DNA from: Bacteroidota bacterium
Lineage (GTDB): Bacteria; Bacteroidota; Bacteroidia; Cytophagales; Cyclobacteriaceae
Assembly (NCBI GenBank): GCA_022567155.1
Contig: JADFHN010000002.1
Span: 1-64,000 of the forward strand
Length of the DNA: 64,000 nucleotides
Direction of reading: 5' to 3'
A program made the position numbers and the translations under genes. The notes below the pieces were generated by a model. That model was not told where the DNA came from. It saw only the letters and a program-made list of their open reading frames with translations, and searched no databases. This document shows positions 49,524 to 58,559 of this stretch, in pieces; within the stretch, counting starts at the first letter, position 1; each line of letters begins with the position of its first letter.

Positions 49524-49929
49524 TATTTACACGTATTTCCTGACACAGTTCAATTAACACTCCATTTGCCGATTTTGGATGGATAAAACAAACCAGCTTA
49601 TTATCTGCACCTCTTTTCGGATTTTCATTTAACAAAACAAACCCTTCCTTTTTCAGCCGCTTCATTTCACTTTCAATATCAGCTACCTCAAAGGCAATAT
49701 GGTGAATTCCTTCTCCTTTTTTTTTAATAAACTTACTGATAGGAGAATCATCGGTTGTAGCCTCCAGCAACTCAATTTTCGATCCGCCTATCCTGAAAAA
49801 TGAAGTTGAAACACCCTCAGAAGCCACATTTTCTGTTTTATAGGCGTTTATATTCAAAAGCCTCGAAAACAGCCATTCTGACTCCTCCATATTGTTTACA
49901 GCAATTCCGATATGTTCAACCTTATTCAT
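49516..49929 (-). CDS. mce: Methylmalonyl-CoA epimerase
   Basis: A 137-residue VOC-superfamily protein with two beta-alpha-beta-beta-beta units. VEHIGIAVNNMEESEWLF gives the first metal histidine, GEGIHHIAFEVADIESEM the central pair, and GVLIELCQ the last glutamate. It interconverts methylmalonyl-CoA epimers on the propionate-succinate route. I chose the ATG at 49927-49929 (MNKVEHIGIAVNN); an upstream ATG at 49947 is also in frame. Mutase genes are not in the window. Confidence 0.93.
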   Translation of the reverse strand: MNKVEHIGIAVNNMEESEWLFSRLLNINAYKTENVASEGVSTSFFRIGGSKIELLEATTDDSPISKFIKKKGEGIHHIAFEVADIESEMKRLKKEGFVLLNENPKRGADNKLVCFIHPKSANGVLIELCQEIRVNNE

Positions 49930-49956
49930 TTTGTTTTCTCTTAACATATTAAATTG

Positions 49957-49964
49957 TATTTTTG
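49957..49964 (+). promoter_or_regulatory. -7 element (TATTTTTG) upstream of the HesB/IscA gene
   Basis: Exact TAnnTTTG, 59 bp before the start at 50024. Confidence 0.35.
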
Positions 49965-50023
49965 TAATTACATAAAGGCCAAATACCTTTTTGTAAAAGA
50001 ATTAATTCAAAAATATAATAAAT

Positions 50024-50350
50024 ATGGTAACTATAACGGATAGAGCTAAAGACCGTATTATCGAACTCCGAAAGAAGGAAGGACGCACCCAGGAATTTAA
50101 TGTCAGGGTATCCGTAAAAGGTGGTGGATGTTCAGGACTCATGTATGACCTGAGCTTTGACAATGAAGAAAAAGAAACTGACCACATCTATGAAGATAAA
50201 GGGGTGAAAATATATGTGGACAAAAAAAGTCTCCTGTATCTGATGGGCACTACTTTAGATTTTTCTGATGGGTTGAACGGGAAAGGATTCCAGTTCATCA
50301 ATCCAAATGCATCACGTACCTGTGGTTGCGGAGAAAGCTTTTCAATTTAA
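50024..50350 (+). CDS. HesB/IscA-family iron-sulfur assembly protein
   Basis: A 108-residue A-type carrier with the three conserved cysteines C36 (KGGGCSGLMY), C100 and C102 (CGCGESF). These proteins carry [4Fe-4S] or [2Fe-2S] clusters from the scaffold to target enzymes. Full length. No isc or suf genes are adjacent, so whether it is IscA, SufA or ErpA cannot be fixed. Nearby rlmD and the radical SAM gene are users of such clusters. Confidence 0.92.
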   Translation: MVTITDRAKDRIIELRKKEGRTQEFNVRVSVKGGGCSGLMYDLSFDNEEKETDHIYEDKGVKIYVDKKSLLYLMGTTLDFSDGLNGKGFQFINPNASRTCGCGESFSI

Positions 50351-50499
50351 ATATAAAAAACCTCCAGGGATTTTTATATCTGCACTTATGGGTAAGTTTA
50401 TAGACTCCTGAACAGGAGGTCCGCATGAAAGCATAAGGGCGATTTGACAAAGACTAATAAATCCTTTGGCAATTTTGTAATTCACCTTACTCACACCTG

Positions 50500-51387
50500 C
50501 TATTTCAGTTTGTTACGGATCATAAAATTATCATACATCTCTTTAAAATCCTCCACTTCCGGAGAAAGCCGGATGGCCTCCTGGTAGCAAAAAATGGCGT
50601 CAATCAGCAGATCCTGCTGTTCGTAAAAACCAGCCAGAATGATCTGATCAAGAGACGATTCCTGACTGATCTCCTGCATTAATGGAAGTAATTCGGACTG
50701 AAGAATGTCTATTTCATTATCAGAAAGCGTGCTGATCACATGTTCACCGGATTGGACTTCTGCATTTTCTTTTAGCGACACGCGTATAATTAATGTATTT
50801 TCCTGATTCAGTTCGGCCAGATCCAGGTCCAGAACAAATCTGTTTGCATTTGTTTCTTCCTGTAACAGTACATCTTCAAAAATACCCATCACCGTGACCA
50901 CATATGTGTTTTCATCCTGCAACGGTTTCCAGGGCAAAATCACTTTCCTGTTCAGCACGTTGGCATTTGAAGGTAACAACAAGTGGATTTTTTGCTCAGC
51001 GCCTCTTGTGACTACTTCTTTTTCGGTGTAAGGCACAGCGGATTTTTTTTCAAAGGTATTGAATACAAATTCAGTGTATTTGGCAGCAATTCCCTTTTTC
51101 TTCAGCCCGATTGTTGACTCAAGTTTACTGATTTCAAAAACTCCCGGGTTTATCAATGCGGTGGTTTTGCCGCTATTATGCACCAGGCCCAGATAGGCGT
51201 CGTCGGCAATCCGGATCCAATCACCGATGTTAAACGATACGCCTTTTTTAACCATCTGCCATTTCGTTCCTGATTCTTTTTTATACTGATTAGAACCTTT
51301 GTTGACCATAACCCTGAATACATATTCCTGGCAAAAGCACGCTGATGATGCACAAATACTGAAAAAAGCGATGAGTATGGTACGCAT
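50500..51387 (-). CDS. Secreted FecR-like protein with C-terminal helical repeat
   Basis: A 295-residue protein with a signal peptide ending near CFCQ (about 1-20), then a FecR-like beta-rich segment (FNIGDWIRIADDAYLGLVHNSGKTTALINPGVFEIS), a middle Ig-like part, and a C-terminal TPR-like pair (IILAGFYEQQDLLIDAIFCYQEAIRLSP). FecR-type domains bind signals or polymers at the envelope. No sigma factor is near. It ends the leftward series and could be co-regulated with the cyclase gene 112 bp upstream. Confidence 0.7.
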   Translation of the reverse strand: MRTILIAFFSICASSACFCQEYVFRVMVNKGSNQYKKESGTKWQMVKKGVSFNIGDWIRIADDAYLGLVHNSGKTTALINPGVFEISKLESTIGLKKKGIAAKYTEFVFNTFEKKSAVPYTEKEVVTRGAEQKIHLLLPSNANVLNRKVILPWKPLQDENTYVVTVMGIFEDVLLQEETNANRFVLDLDLAELNQENTLIIRVSLKENAEVQSGEHVISTLSDNEIDILQSELLPLMQEISQESSLDQIILAGFYEQQDLLIDAIFCYQEAIRLSPEVEDFKEMYDNFMIRNKLK

Positions 51388-51499
51388 AATGAAACGAAAG
51401 ATTAAAATTAAGACATTTTTATAAAATAAGGGGATAATTCGAGATGGTGCTTGTAGTCTGAACAGGAGAAGAGAAAGTAAAGTTCTGATAAATAGGGCA

Positions 51500-53731
51500 C
51501 TAACTTTTTGAAAAGCCAGTCCCGGAGTGGCTCTGCATAGAATTCACCCTATCTCTTGCTTTTTCAATCAATTTCTCAAACCGTTCATCCTGTCGTAAGG
51601 AGTTGAACAAAGGATCGACTGCCGCATACGAATATTCTGTCCATCCGGCTTCAAACGCTTCTTCAAGCCATTTATACGCATTTTTTTTATCTCCCTTTAC
51701 CGCATAAATCTGGGCAATTTCATACCTGAATTTATACGACATTTCTCCCCGTGCAATGCGGTCTGTATTATACGTGAGTTTATAGCTGAATAGCTCATCC
51801 GCAATGCCTGTCATGTTTCCAATATAGTAAATATATCCGATCAGATTATAGATATAGGGTAAATCCGCATAATCAATTTCTCTTCCTTTCATCAGATCAA
51901 GTATAAACGAGGATGTTTTAATTGTATTGGTTATTTCTTCCTGAATCAGCCGTTGCAGCAGCATCAGCAATTTGTCGCTATCGTCATTACCAATGAACCC
52001 CAGCTTTTGCGAAACGGAAAAAGAGGTTTCGGTATCATAGACGATTACAGAAATTAACCATTTCAATAGCAGGGAATTGACGTGGTTGGGATTGATAATC
52101 AATGCTTTTTCAAGATATTCACTTGCTTTGGGCATGTTGTTGAGCCTGTAGTAAGTGGCTGCGAAGCTAAACCAAAGATCAGTATTCATCGGATCGTGCC
52201 ATTGCGCATCGGATAACAAAATCAGGGCTTTATCTAATTGACCGGTACGATAGTACAACCGGCTCAGGTTGATGACCGCCTCGATATTTTTGTCGATATC
52301 AACCGCTTTTTGAAATTCCTGCATGGCTTTCAGTGTATTCCCGTTTATACTGTAGTAAAGCCCCATAGATTTATAACCGCTTGAATTATCAGGTTCTTCC
52401 TGTTGCACAATTCGGGCGTGACGGTAGGCCGAATCAAGCCAAAGATCTTTGGCTTTAGACTTTTGGGCCAACTGGCTGAAGGCATCACTCAGGCCGGCAT
52501 GGGCAAGCGTAAACTCCGGATCAAGTCTAAGCGCTTCGTTAAATAATTCCATCGCGCTGATGTTATCCTGTTCCGTATAACGCGAATAATACTCTTTTCC
52601 CTTCAGATACAGGTCATACGCTGTCATGTTCAGCGTTGGCCGCTTTCCAATTTTTTTAACTTCATCGGCGGTAACCTCGGCCTTTAGCGCTTCTGCAATT
52701 GATATGGCCACTTCGGTTTGAATGGTGAAGATATCTTCAAAAGATTTGTTATAGACATTCGTCCATACTACTTCCTCTGTTTTTGCATTGATCAGCCTGG
52801 CGGTTATCCGGATCCGGTCGGCATCTTTGCGTACGCTCCCAATGAGGAGATTTGATACGTTTAATTCCTTGCCGATGTCCTTAAACGTTTTATTCTGGTA
52901 TTCGTATTTCCTGAGATTAGAGCGGTCGATAACCTTCAGGTCCCTGATTTTCAGCAGCTGATTGAGAATATCTTCCGTAATGCCGATGCTGATGTACGCA
53001 TTTGCGTCATCATTACCTATATTTTCAAAAGGCAGGACCATTACCGTTTTATCTTTATCCCATTCGGGTGAAATGCCGGTAGTAGAACTGAATTCAAATT
53101 TGTATAATACGAGCAGAATCAGAATAAAAAACAAGATTGCGGAAATCCATTTAATGATTTTCCTGTGTCCAGCTTCCCGGATAATTTCTTCTTTTTTCTT
53201 TCTGAAATAAGCTTTACCGGGAACCGATACGAAATCAAGCATTATGGCGTAAATCCTGATCTTTGATTCGGTATTCTTGAATTTTATTTCACCCTGATAG
53301 CAGGTATCTATTTCCCGGATATTTCTGATTTCATGAAATACAGTTTCTGAAATATAGATACCCTGCGAGGGAGCAATGTTTTCAATTCTGGAAGCAATGT
53401 TTACGCCGTCTCCTAATACATCTTTATGGGAGACCACAATTTCGCCAAGGTGTATTCCGATACGCACTTTCAGTGTCGGGTCATCTTTGAGTTGCTGTTG
53501 AATTTCTTTGGCACAAAATACGGCTTTGGAAGCCGTTGGGAATATGGCAAGTATCCCGTCGCCGATTTCTTTGACATACCTGCCTCCGTGTTTTTTAATG
53601 AACGGTTTTTGAATATCCCGGTTTTTATCCAGGATTTCCAGCGCTCTTTGTTCGTCTTTACCCATCAGGGCTGTGTAACCGATAATATCGGTGAACATGA
53701 TTGCGGCCAGCTTTCGGGTTGAGTCGGTCAT
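51500..53731 (-). CDS. Class III adenylate cyclase with membrane helix, TolB-like and TPR domains
   Basis: A 743-residue signalling protein. The class III cyclase domain (1-165) keeps all catalytic residues: metal aspartates D15 and D58, adenine-selecting K54 and D104, transition-state N111 and R115. A membrane helix lies near 195-213, then a TolB-N-like region (MVLPFENIGNDDANAYISIGITEDILNQL) near 230-355, and about six TPRs up to 700. It should make cAMP inside the cell while the TolB/TPR part senses outside. No cAMP receptor is seen in the window. Confidence 0.88.
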   Translation of the reverse strand: MTDSTRKLAAIMFTDIIGYTALMGKDEQRALEILDKNRDIQKPFIKKHGGRYVKEIGDGILAIFPTASKAVFCAKEIQQQLKDDPTLKVRIGIHLGEIVVSHKDVLGDGVNIASRIENIAPSQGIYISETVFHEIRNIREIDTCYQGEIKFKNTESKIRIYAIMLDFVSVPGKAYFRKKKEEIIREAGHRKIIKWISAILFFILILLVLYKFEFSSTTGISPEWDKDKTVMVLPFENIGNDDANAYISIGITEDILNQLLKIRDLKVIDRSNLRKYEYQNKTFKDIGKELNVSNLLIGSVRKDADRIRITARLINAKTEEVVWTNVYNKSFEDIFTIQTEVAISIAEALKAEVTADEVKKIGKRPTLNMTAYDLYLKGKEYYSRYTEQDNISAMELFNEALRLDPEFTLAHAGLSDAFSQLAQKSKAKDLWLDSAYRHARIVQQEEPDNSSGYKSMGLYYSINGNTLKAMQEFQKAVDIDKNIEAVINLSRLYYRTGQLDKALILLSDAQWHDPMNTDLWFSFAATYYRLNNMPKASEYLEKALIINPNHVNSLLLKWLISVIVYDTETSFSVSQKLGFIGNDDSDKLLMLLQRLIQEEITNTIKTSSFILDLMKGREIDYADLPYIYNLIGYIYYIGNMTGIADELFSYKLTYNTDRIARGEMSYKFRYEIAQIYAVKGDKKNAYKWLEEAFEAGWTEYSYAAVDPLFNSLRQDERFEKLIEKARDRVNSMQSHSGTGFSKS

Positions 53732-54007
53732 CAGGTAATATTTGCCGGTAAAAGTTACAAAAAATTAATGGTAGTGCGTTTGGAAACATGTAATTCCAAG
53801 GATTTTTACTTCTGTGGGCAAGCTATTCACATGGATGGCAGTTGATCAGCAACTTTTTTGAATACAACTGGTTGCCCATTGCAGACTAATTGTGTGAATT
53901 GTATCCATTGTGCCTTTTATGCGTAGCTTCCTGACTACACACTAAACACAAAAGATGCTGATTGATAAATATTGCCGTCCGGTGATAACTCAAAACATTA
54001 TCAGGTA

Positions 54008-57000
54008 TTATTTTTCACTCCATTTTAGTTTAGAAAGCACATGTTGAAAATCATCCGTTGTGACTGTTCTTGTGTTATATGTTTTCCGGTAGGAAGTATG
54101 TTTTGGATCCGATGGATAGGATTCATTTTCTCCGTATGGGTATTTTGTCATTCCATGAAAGGGAAGCGGACCTACCGTATTACCCGTAGCGGTATTCATA
54201 TCTCCGTCTTTCACCCAACCGATACTATAGATAAGGAAATCTCTTTTCCAGCCTTGTGGGAGATCAGGTAATTTTGAAGCATCAAAACGGATACTGATTT
54301 CGTCGCCCCCATTCAAAATAATGTACATGTCATCCGGTTCCATCAGCAGTTCACGTACATCCCCGTACCGGGTATAGTTTCCGGTCAGATCACGCCATTT
54401 TTGCCCTTCTGAAATGTCATAATAATCGAACCAGTGCGGACCGTAACGACCTCCTTTACGGTACATCCTTGAGAAGCCCCGGTAGTGAAGATCGGCCTCG
54501 GTGGGGGTAAGTGTGGTTGACTGTACGGATGCATCTTGATCCAGATTGGCAAAGAAGATATGATCCCAGTAGATCTCCATGTTCGTACGGATACGCACCC
54601 TGCGATCTGCTGTAAGAAATTTATCAGTCAGGTCCACGACAACCGTTTTATTTTTTCCCATCGGAAATCCAACATTCGTAATTACAGTTTGCCATTCGCC
54701 GTTTTCATTTATTACCTGCAGAAAAGGTGGTATCAGTTTCAACGCTGCAGATTGTGAAATGGCCACATTGATGCTGGCATCGGTAGGGAATATCCAGCCA
54801 TTCAAAAATAGAAAGAGGTTATCAGGATTGTCACTGGCTACATTTCCAAGGTCAAGAATAAGATCATGCAATTCAGTAATACCCTGAAACTTGGTGTGTC
54901 TAAAAGCGGAGATATATCGGTTGTCTTTTTTGCTTATGAAAGACAGGAGATCGGACCCGTTGCCGTCTTTGACAGATACAGGAGTTTGTTTTTCGGAAAC
55001 GGAATATATCCGGTGACCGGGGAAGGGAGGAGGGGTGAAACGTTCATCCACAAATATATCCGATTTTGCAGGATGATCCACCGCCACAAGACGAAGCTTA
55101 TCAACATAGATGGCTTCCCACAACTCACTCGTTACCCTGATTGAATATCCATTATCCTGAAGTTGCAGCATGTCGTCCGGAATTTTAATATATTCTTCCG
55201 AGGCATCAGGAAACGCATATGCCGTAGTACCCCCCATGATGCCCAGCGGCATCCCAAGAGCGCTTCGCCACATCATATCTTTCACAAATACATATTTTTC
55301 GCCATTCCAGGTATAAAGAAATGGACAGGAACCTTTCAGGATTTGTTCTTCAACCAGGTCCTGATCGCTTCTGGGGGTAAATATATTTTGCGGAACTCCG
55401 TTCGTCCATAAAATACGCACAACATCAGCTTTTGACCGAAAACCCAATCCGAAATGTACCACCGGTTCGGTAACGACTTTCATCTGATACAGGTCACCGG
55501 CACGGACTTCCAACTTGGCGCCGATACCGAAATGATTGTTTTTTCCGCTGCCGGTACTCAGGCCTACAAGCTGAATTTTAAGGAAGTGGTTTGCATTTCC
55601 ACCATCATTCCGGATGAGTCGTACACCACCATGCAATCCGGTAATGAACATATCCAGATCACCGTCCTCGTTATAATCGGTGATAGCAATCTGATGGCCG
55701 CTTAAAAGGTCTGGCGGTAATAATTCTGAAACATCCTTATAGATGCCTTCCGCCTCATTATGAAAGAGAAAAACGCCTTTTCCTCCTTTTTTTAATGGTT
55801 CGCCCACAACCAAAAGGTCAAGAAAGCCGTCGTTATCAAAATCAAAAAATGTGGCATCATGGCCGGCCATTTGTTGCAGCACTTCAAAAACCTCCTGTGT
55901 GATGTTATCTGTTTCAAACGTTCCGTCGCGTTTATTCCGGTACAATAAATAGGGGCTTCCGTCCAGCGAAGTAATAAAAAGATCAAGATATCCATCGTTA
56001 TTGTAATCGCCAATGGCTACCGCGCCCGATTCCCCTTTGTCACTCAATCCGCATTCGGAGGTAATATCTTTGAATACGCCCTCCCTCAGATTAGTGTATA
56101 AAATATTTTCTGCATCTGCATTAATTACGAAAAAATCCATATCCCCATCGTCATCAAAATCCCCGAAACCGGCGTCTGTGCTCCGGGCTTCGTTATTTGC
56201 TGCTGCAAGTTTTTCAGACTGGTCTTGAAAGGAACCATCACCGTTGTTACGGTACAAGCGGTTTTCTCCTGTGTTGGCAACAAACAGATCGAGGTCTCCT
56301 TCATGATCCATATCGAAAAACAGCGCTTTGTTGCCTGCTCTTGCCTTGCCGGTCATTGACTTTTCCGTTACATCAACAAATTTTCCCTCACCCAGATTCC
56401 GGTATAAAATATTGCCTTCCTCTTTCAGAATGTACAGGTCGGGTTTTCCGTCGTTATCGTAGTCGGCAAAGACGGCAGAATATTCTTTTCCGTTGTGATT
56501 TATGCCGGAATTTTCCGTATCGTCGGTAAACTTTCCAAGGTCGTTTCTGAACAGCCGAGGTGTATAAGCGGATTTTAAAACGGAATAGCTACCCAGGTAA
56601 AGGTCTTTGTCGCCATCACCGTCATAATCAGCCACAGCTATATAAGCGGGCAATATGGATTTGCTTGTTTTTTCTGGAGCGGGTAGCCCTGCGGCCTCCG
56701 TAGCATCGGTAAAGCGCAGGGTTTCAAGCAAGGATGTTCCTTCGCTCGTACCCGGCCAGAAATTTGATTCACCGAAAGTAATCACCGGAAAGCCGATCAG
56801 CGGGCCGCCGGGTCCTTCCAGTTCCTGCAATCCGGACTGATATAAGGAAGTAAGTTTAAGAAAGTTATGAAATATCATAATAGGAGTGAGCGCATCTTCA
56901 GCATGGTCGCTTTGTAATAATTCAATGGCATTGTTGTAGAATTGATCTGCGTCTTCCGGAAATACGGGTATCTGGCGGTGTACTTCCTCCAGATGCATAC

Positions 57001-57577
57001 GTGCTTCGTCATAGTCCTGAAGCTTTACGAGTAATTCTGCAAGCTGAAGTCGCGGCAGCATATTTGCCGGAACATTTTCAGTGACTTTTGTTAAATACGT
57101 TCTCCGGTTTTGCAGCGAATTTTCATCAGTTGACCTGCTGTATAACTCTGCAAGTGTGTAAAGTGACTTTACATGATCGGGTTCGTTAGAGATGTTTCCT
57201 TTCAGTTCATCAATGGCTTTTTCTTTTTGATTACTCATTTCATACACTTTCACCAGGATCAAGCGTATATTCGGGTCTTTGGGGCTCCTTTCAATGGCTT
57301 TTAGCAGCTCTGCTTCAGCCTCGGCATATTTACTCATCCGAAGATAAACCAGACCCAGGTTGGCATATCCCAGCGCTTCGTCCGGTACCAGTTCAATAAG
57401 CTTGCGAAATTCTGCCTCCGCTTCCTTGAGCTTGTTTTCTTCGAGATAAGCAAGCCCCAGGGTCCGAACCGAGATCATATCCCAATAAACTTCTTTATTT
57501 TTAATCTTCTTTTCTTTGCAGCTATAGAATAATACCTGTGTTGTTATCCAAAGCAATAAAACAAATTTAATTCTCAT
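54008..57577 (-). CDS. Giant lipoprotein: TPR + FG-GAP propeller + ASPIC/UnbV + extra C-terminal domain
   Basis: A 1189-residue protein with lipoprotein signal (LFYSC, cysteine 20). TPRs span about 30-210; FG-GAP/VCBS repeats with Ca-binding D-x-D-x-D-G loops (DYDGDGDKDLYLG, DFDDDGDMDFFV and others) span about 300-650; an ASPIC/UnbV region follows near 665-745 (GIGAKLEVRAGDLYQM, VRILWTNG). The last 440 residues, from about 750 (CPFLYTWNGEKYVFVKDMMWRSALGMPLG), form a further beta-rich domain I cannot name. Its role is unknown; surface binding or redox partner is inferred. Confidence 0.8.
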   Translation of the reverse strand: MRIKFVLLLWITTQVLFYSCKEKKIKNKEVYWDMISVRTLGLAYLEENKLKEAEAEFRKLIELVPDEALGYANLGLVYLRMSKYAEAEAELLKAIERSPKDPNIRLILVKVYEMSNQKEKAIDELKGNISNEPDHVKSLYTLAELYSRSTDENSLQNRRTYLTKVTENVPANMLPRLQLAELLVKLQDYDEARMHLEEVHRQIPVFPEDADQFYNNAIELLQSDHAEDALTPIMIFHNFLKLTSLYQSGLQELEGPGGPLIGFPVITFGESNFWPGTSEGTSLLETLRFTDATEAAGLPAPEKTSKSILPAYIAVADYDGDGDKDLYLGSYSVLKSAYTPRLFRNDLGKFTDDTENSGINHNGKEYSAVFADYDNDGKPDLYILKEEGNILYRNLGEGKFVDVTEKSMTGKARAGNKALFFDMDHEGDLDLFVANTGENRLYRNNGDGSFQDQSEKLAAANNEARSTDAGFGDFDDDGDMDFFVINADAENILYTNLREGVFKDITSECGLSDKGESGAVAIGDYNNDGYLDLFITSLDGSPYLLYRNKRDGTFETDNITQEVFEVLQQMAGHDATFFDFDNDGFLDLLVVGEPLKKGGKGVFLFHNEAEGIYKDVSELLPPDLLSGHQIAITDYNEDGDLDMFITGLHGGVRLIRNDGGNANHFLKIQLVGLSTGSGKNNHFGIGAKLEVRAGDLYQMKVVTEPVVHFGLGFRSKADVVRILWTNGVPQNIFTPRSDQDLVEEQILKGSCPFLYTWNGEKYVFVKDMMWRSALGMPLGIMGGTTAYAFPDASEEYIKIPDDMLQLQDNGYSIRVTSELWEAIYVDKLRLVAVDHPAKSDIFVDERFTPPPFPGHRIYSVSEKQTPVSVKDGNGSDLLSFISKKDNRYISAFRHTKFQGITELHDLILDLGNVASDNPDNLFLFLNGWIFPTDASINVAISQSAALKLIPPFLQVINENGEWQTVITNVGFPMGKNKTVVVDLTDKFLTADRRVRIRTNMEIYWDHIFFANLDQDASVQSTTLTPTEADLHYRGFSRMYRKGGRYGPHWFDYYDISEGQKWRDLTGNYTRYGDVRELLMEPDDMYIILNGGDEISIRFDASKLPDLPQGWKRDFLIYSIGWVKDGDMNTATGNTVGPLPFHGMTKYPYGENESYPSDPKHTSYRKTYNTRTVTTDDFQHVLSKLKWSEK

Positions 57578-57695
57578 TGTAACCTCAAAAAATAGTTAAC
57601 TTCCTGTATCAATGAATGTTTTAAAATCCTGTTACCACCGGATGTTTAATCCGGTAAAATGAATGTTTAAAAATAGCTGAATTCGCCCAAAGGAG

Positions 57696-58559
57696 TTAGT
57701 TAATATTTTGATTTATTTCAGCCAGATAAGTTTTCAACGTCAGGTATTCCGCATTCATTTCCTGTCGGCTTCCTTCCATCAGGGCCAGTCTTTGAAGATA
57801 GGTATAAAATATGGAGTGATCGGCGGCATTTATAAAAGAAATGCCTGCTTTAGTATCTCCTTCGCCTATTACGTCGTTTTCTTTTGGTTTTATTTTCTTC
57901 GAATATTCAACGGCTCTTGAAAAAATCACATGTGCATTATCCGGATCGCCCTCTTTCCAGTTTATGTATCCTAGTAGAAGATGTGCTTCCACGCTTTTGA
58001 AATTAGACTTGATCACATCTGAAAAATAATTTTTCGCAACATCGTACTGTCCTCTTACAAGAAAGATTTGTCCCAGGTATAGCAGTGGTGCAGATTCTTC
58101 CTTATTCAATTCGAGTGTTTTACGAAATTCGGTTTCTGCTTTGTCGATATCAAAAAAATCTTCCAGGTCATGACTCAGATACAAGTAGCCTAAACGGAAA
58201 TGTGCACGGGTATTTATTGGATTGATATCAAGCAGTTGTTTCCACTTTTTTTCTGCTTCGTGGTATTGGCCGGTTACAAAATGTATGTTTCCGAGGTAGT
58301 ACAGTGCATCTTCGTGCTTGTCATTGAGTTGAAGGGCTTTCTTATATCCTGAGATGGCATTTTGCCAGTCGCCTGCAATACGATATTGGGTTGCCTGCCG
58401 GTAGTATTGCCAGAAATCACGGATTTGTTTTTTTTCAGCAAGGTTTTTTTGCGGTTTTTCTGTGGTGTCATTTTCCACTGACGGTTTAATCTTTAAATAA
58501 GTAAGTAAAAGAAACAGCATTATGAAAACGGCAATGATAATGAGATACAGTTTTTTCAT
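57696..58559 (-). CDS. Membrane-anchored TPR protein
   Basis: A 287-residue protein with one N-terminal membrane helix (about 1-23), then five to six tetratricopeptide repeats (GDWQNAISGYKKALQLNDKHEDALYYLGNIHFVTGQYHEAEKKW and on). TPRs are protein-binding scaffolds. The start overlaps the end of the ASPIC/UnbV gene by 4 bp (ATGA), so the two are made together and likely act together, perhaps as assembly factor for the propeller proteins or the cytochrome. Confidence 0.85.
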   Translation of the reverse strand: MKKLYLIIIAVFIMLFLLLTYLKIKPSVENDTTEKPQKNLAEKKQIRDFWQYYRQATQYRIAGDWQNAISGYKKALQLNDKHEDALYYLGNIHFVTGQYHEAEKKWKQLLDINPINTRAHFRLGYLYLSHDLEDFFDIDKAETEFRKTLELNKEESAPLLYLGQIFLVRGQYDVAKNYFSDVIKSNFKSVEAHLLLGYINWKEGDPDNAHVIFSRAVEYSKKIKPKENDVIGEGDTKAGISFINAADHSIFYTYLQRLALMEGSRQEMNAEYLTLKTYLAEINQNIN

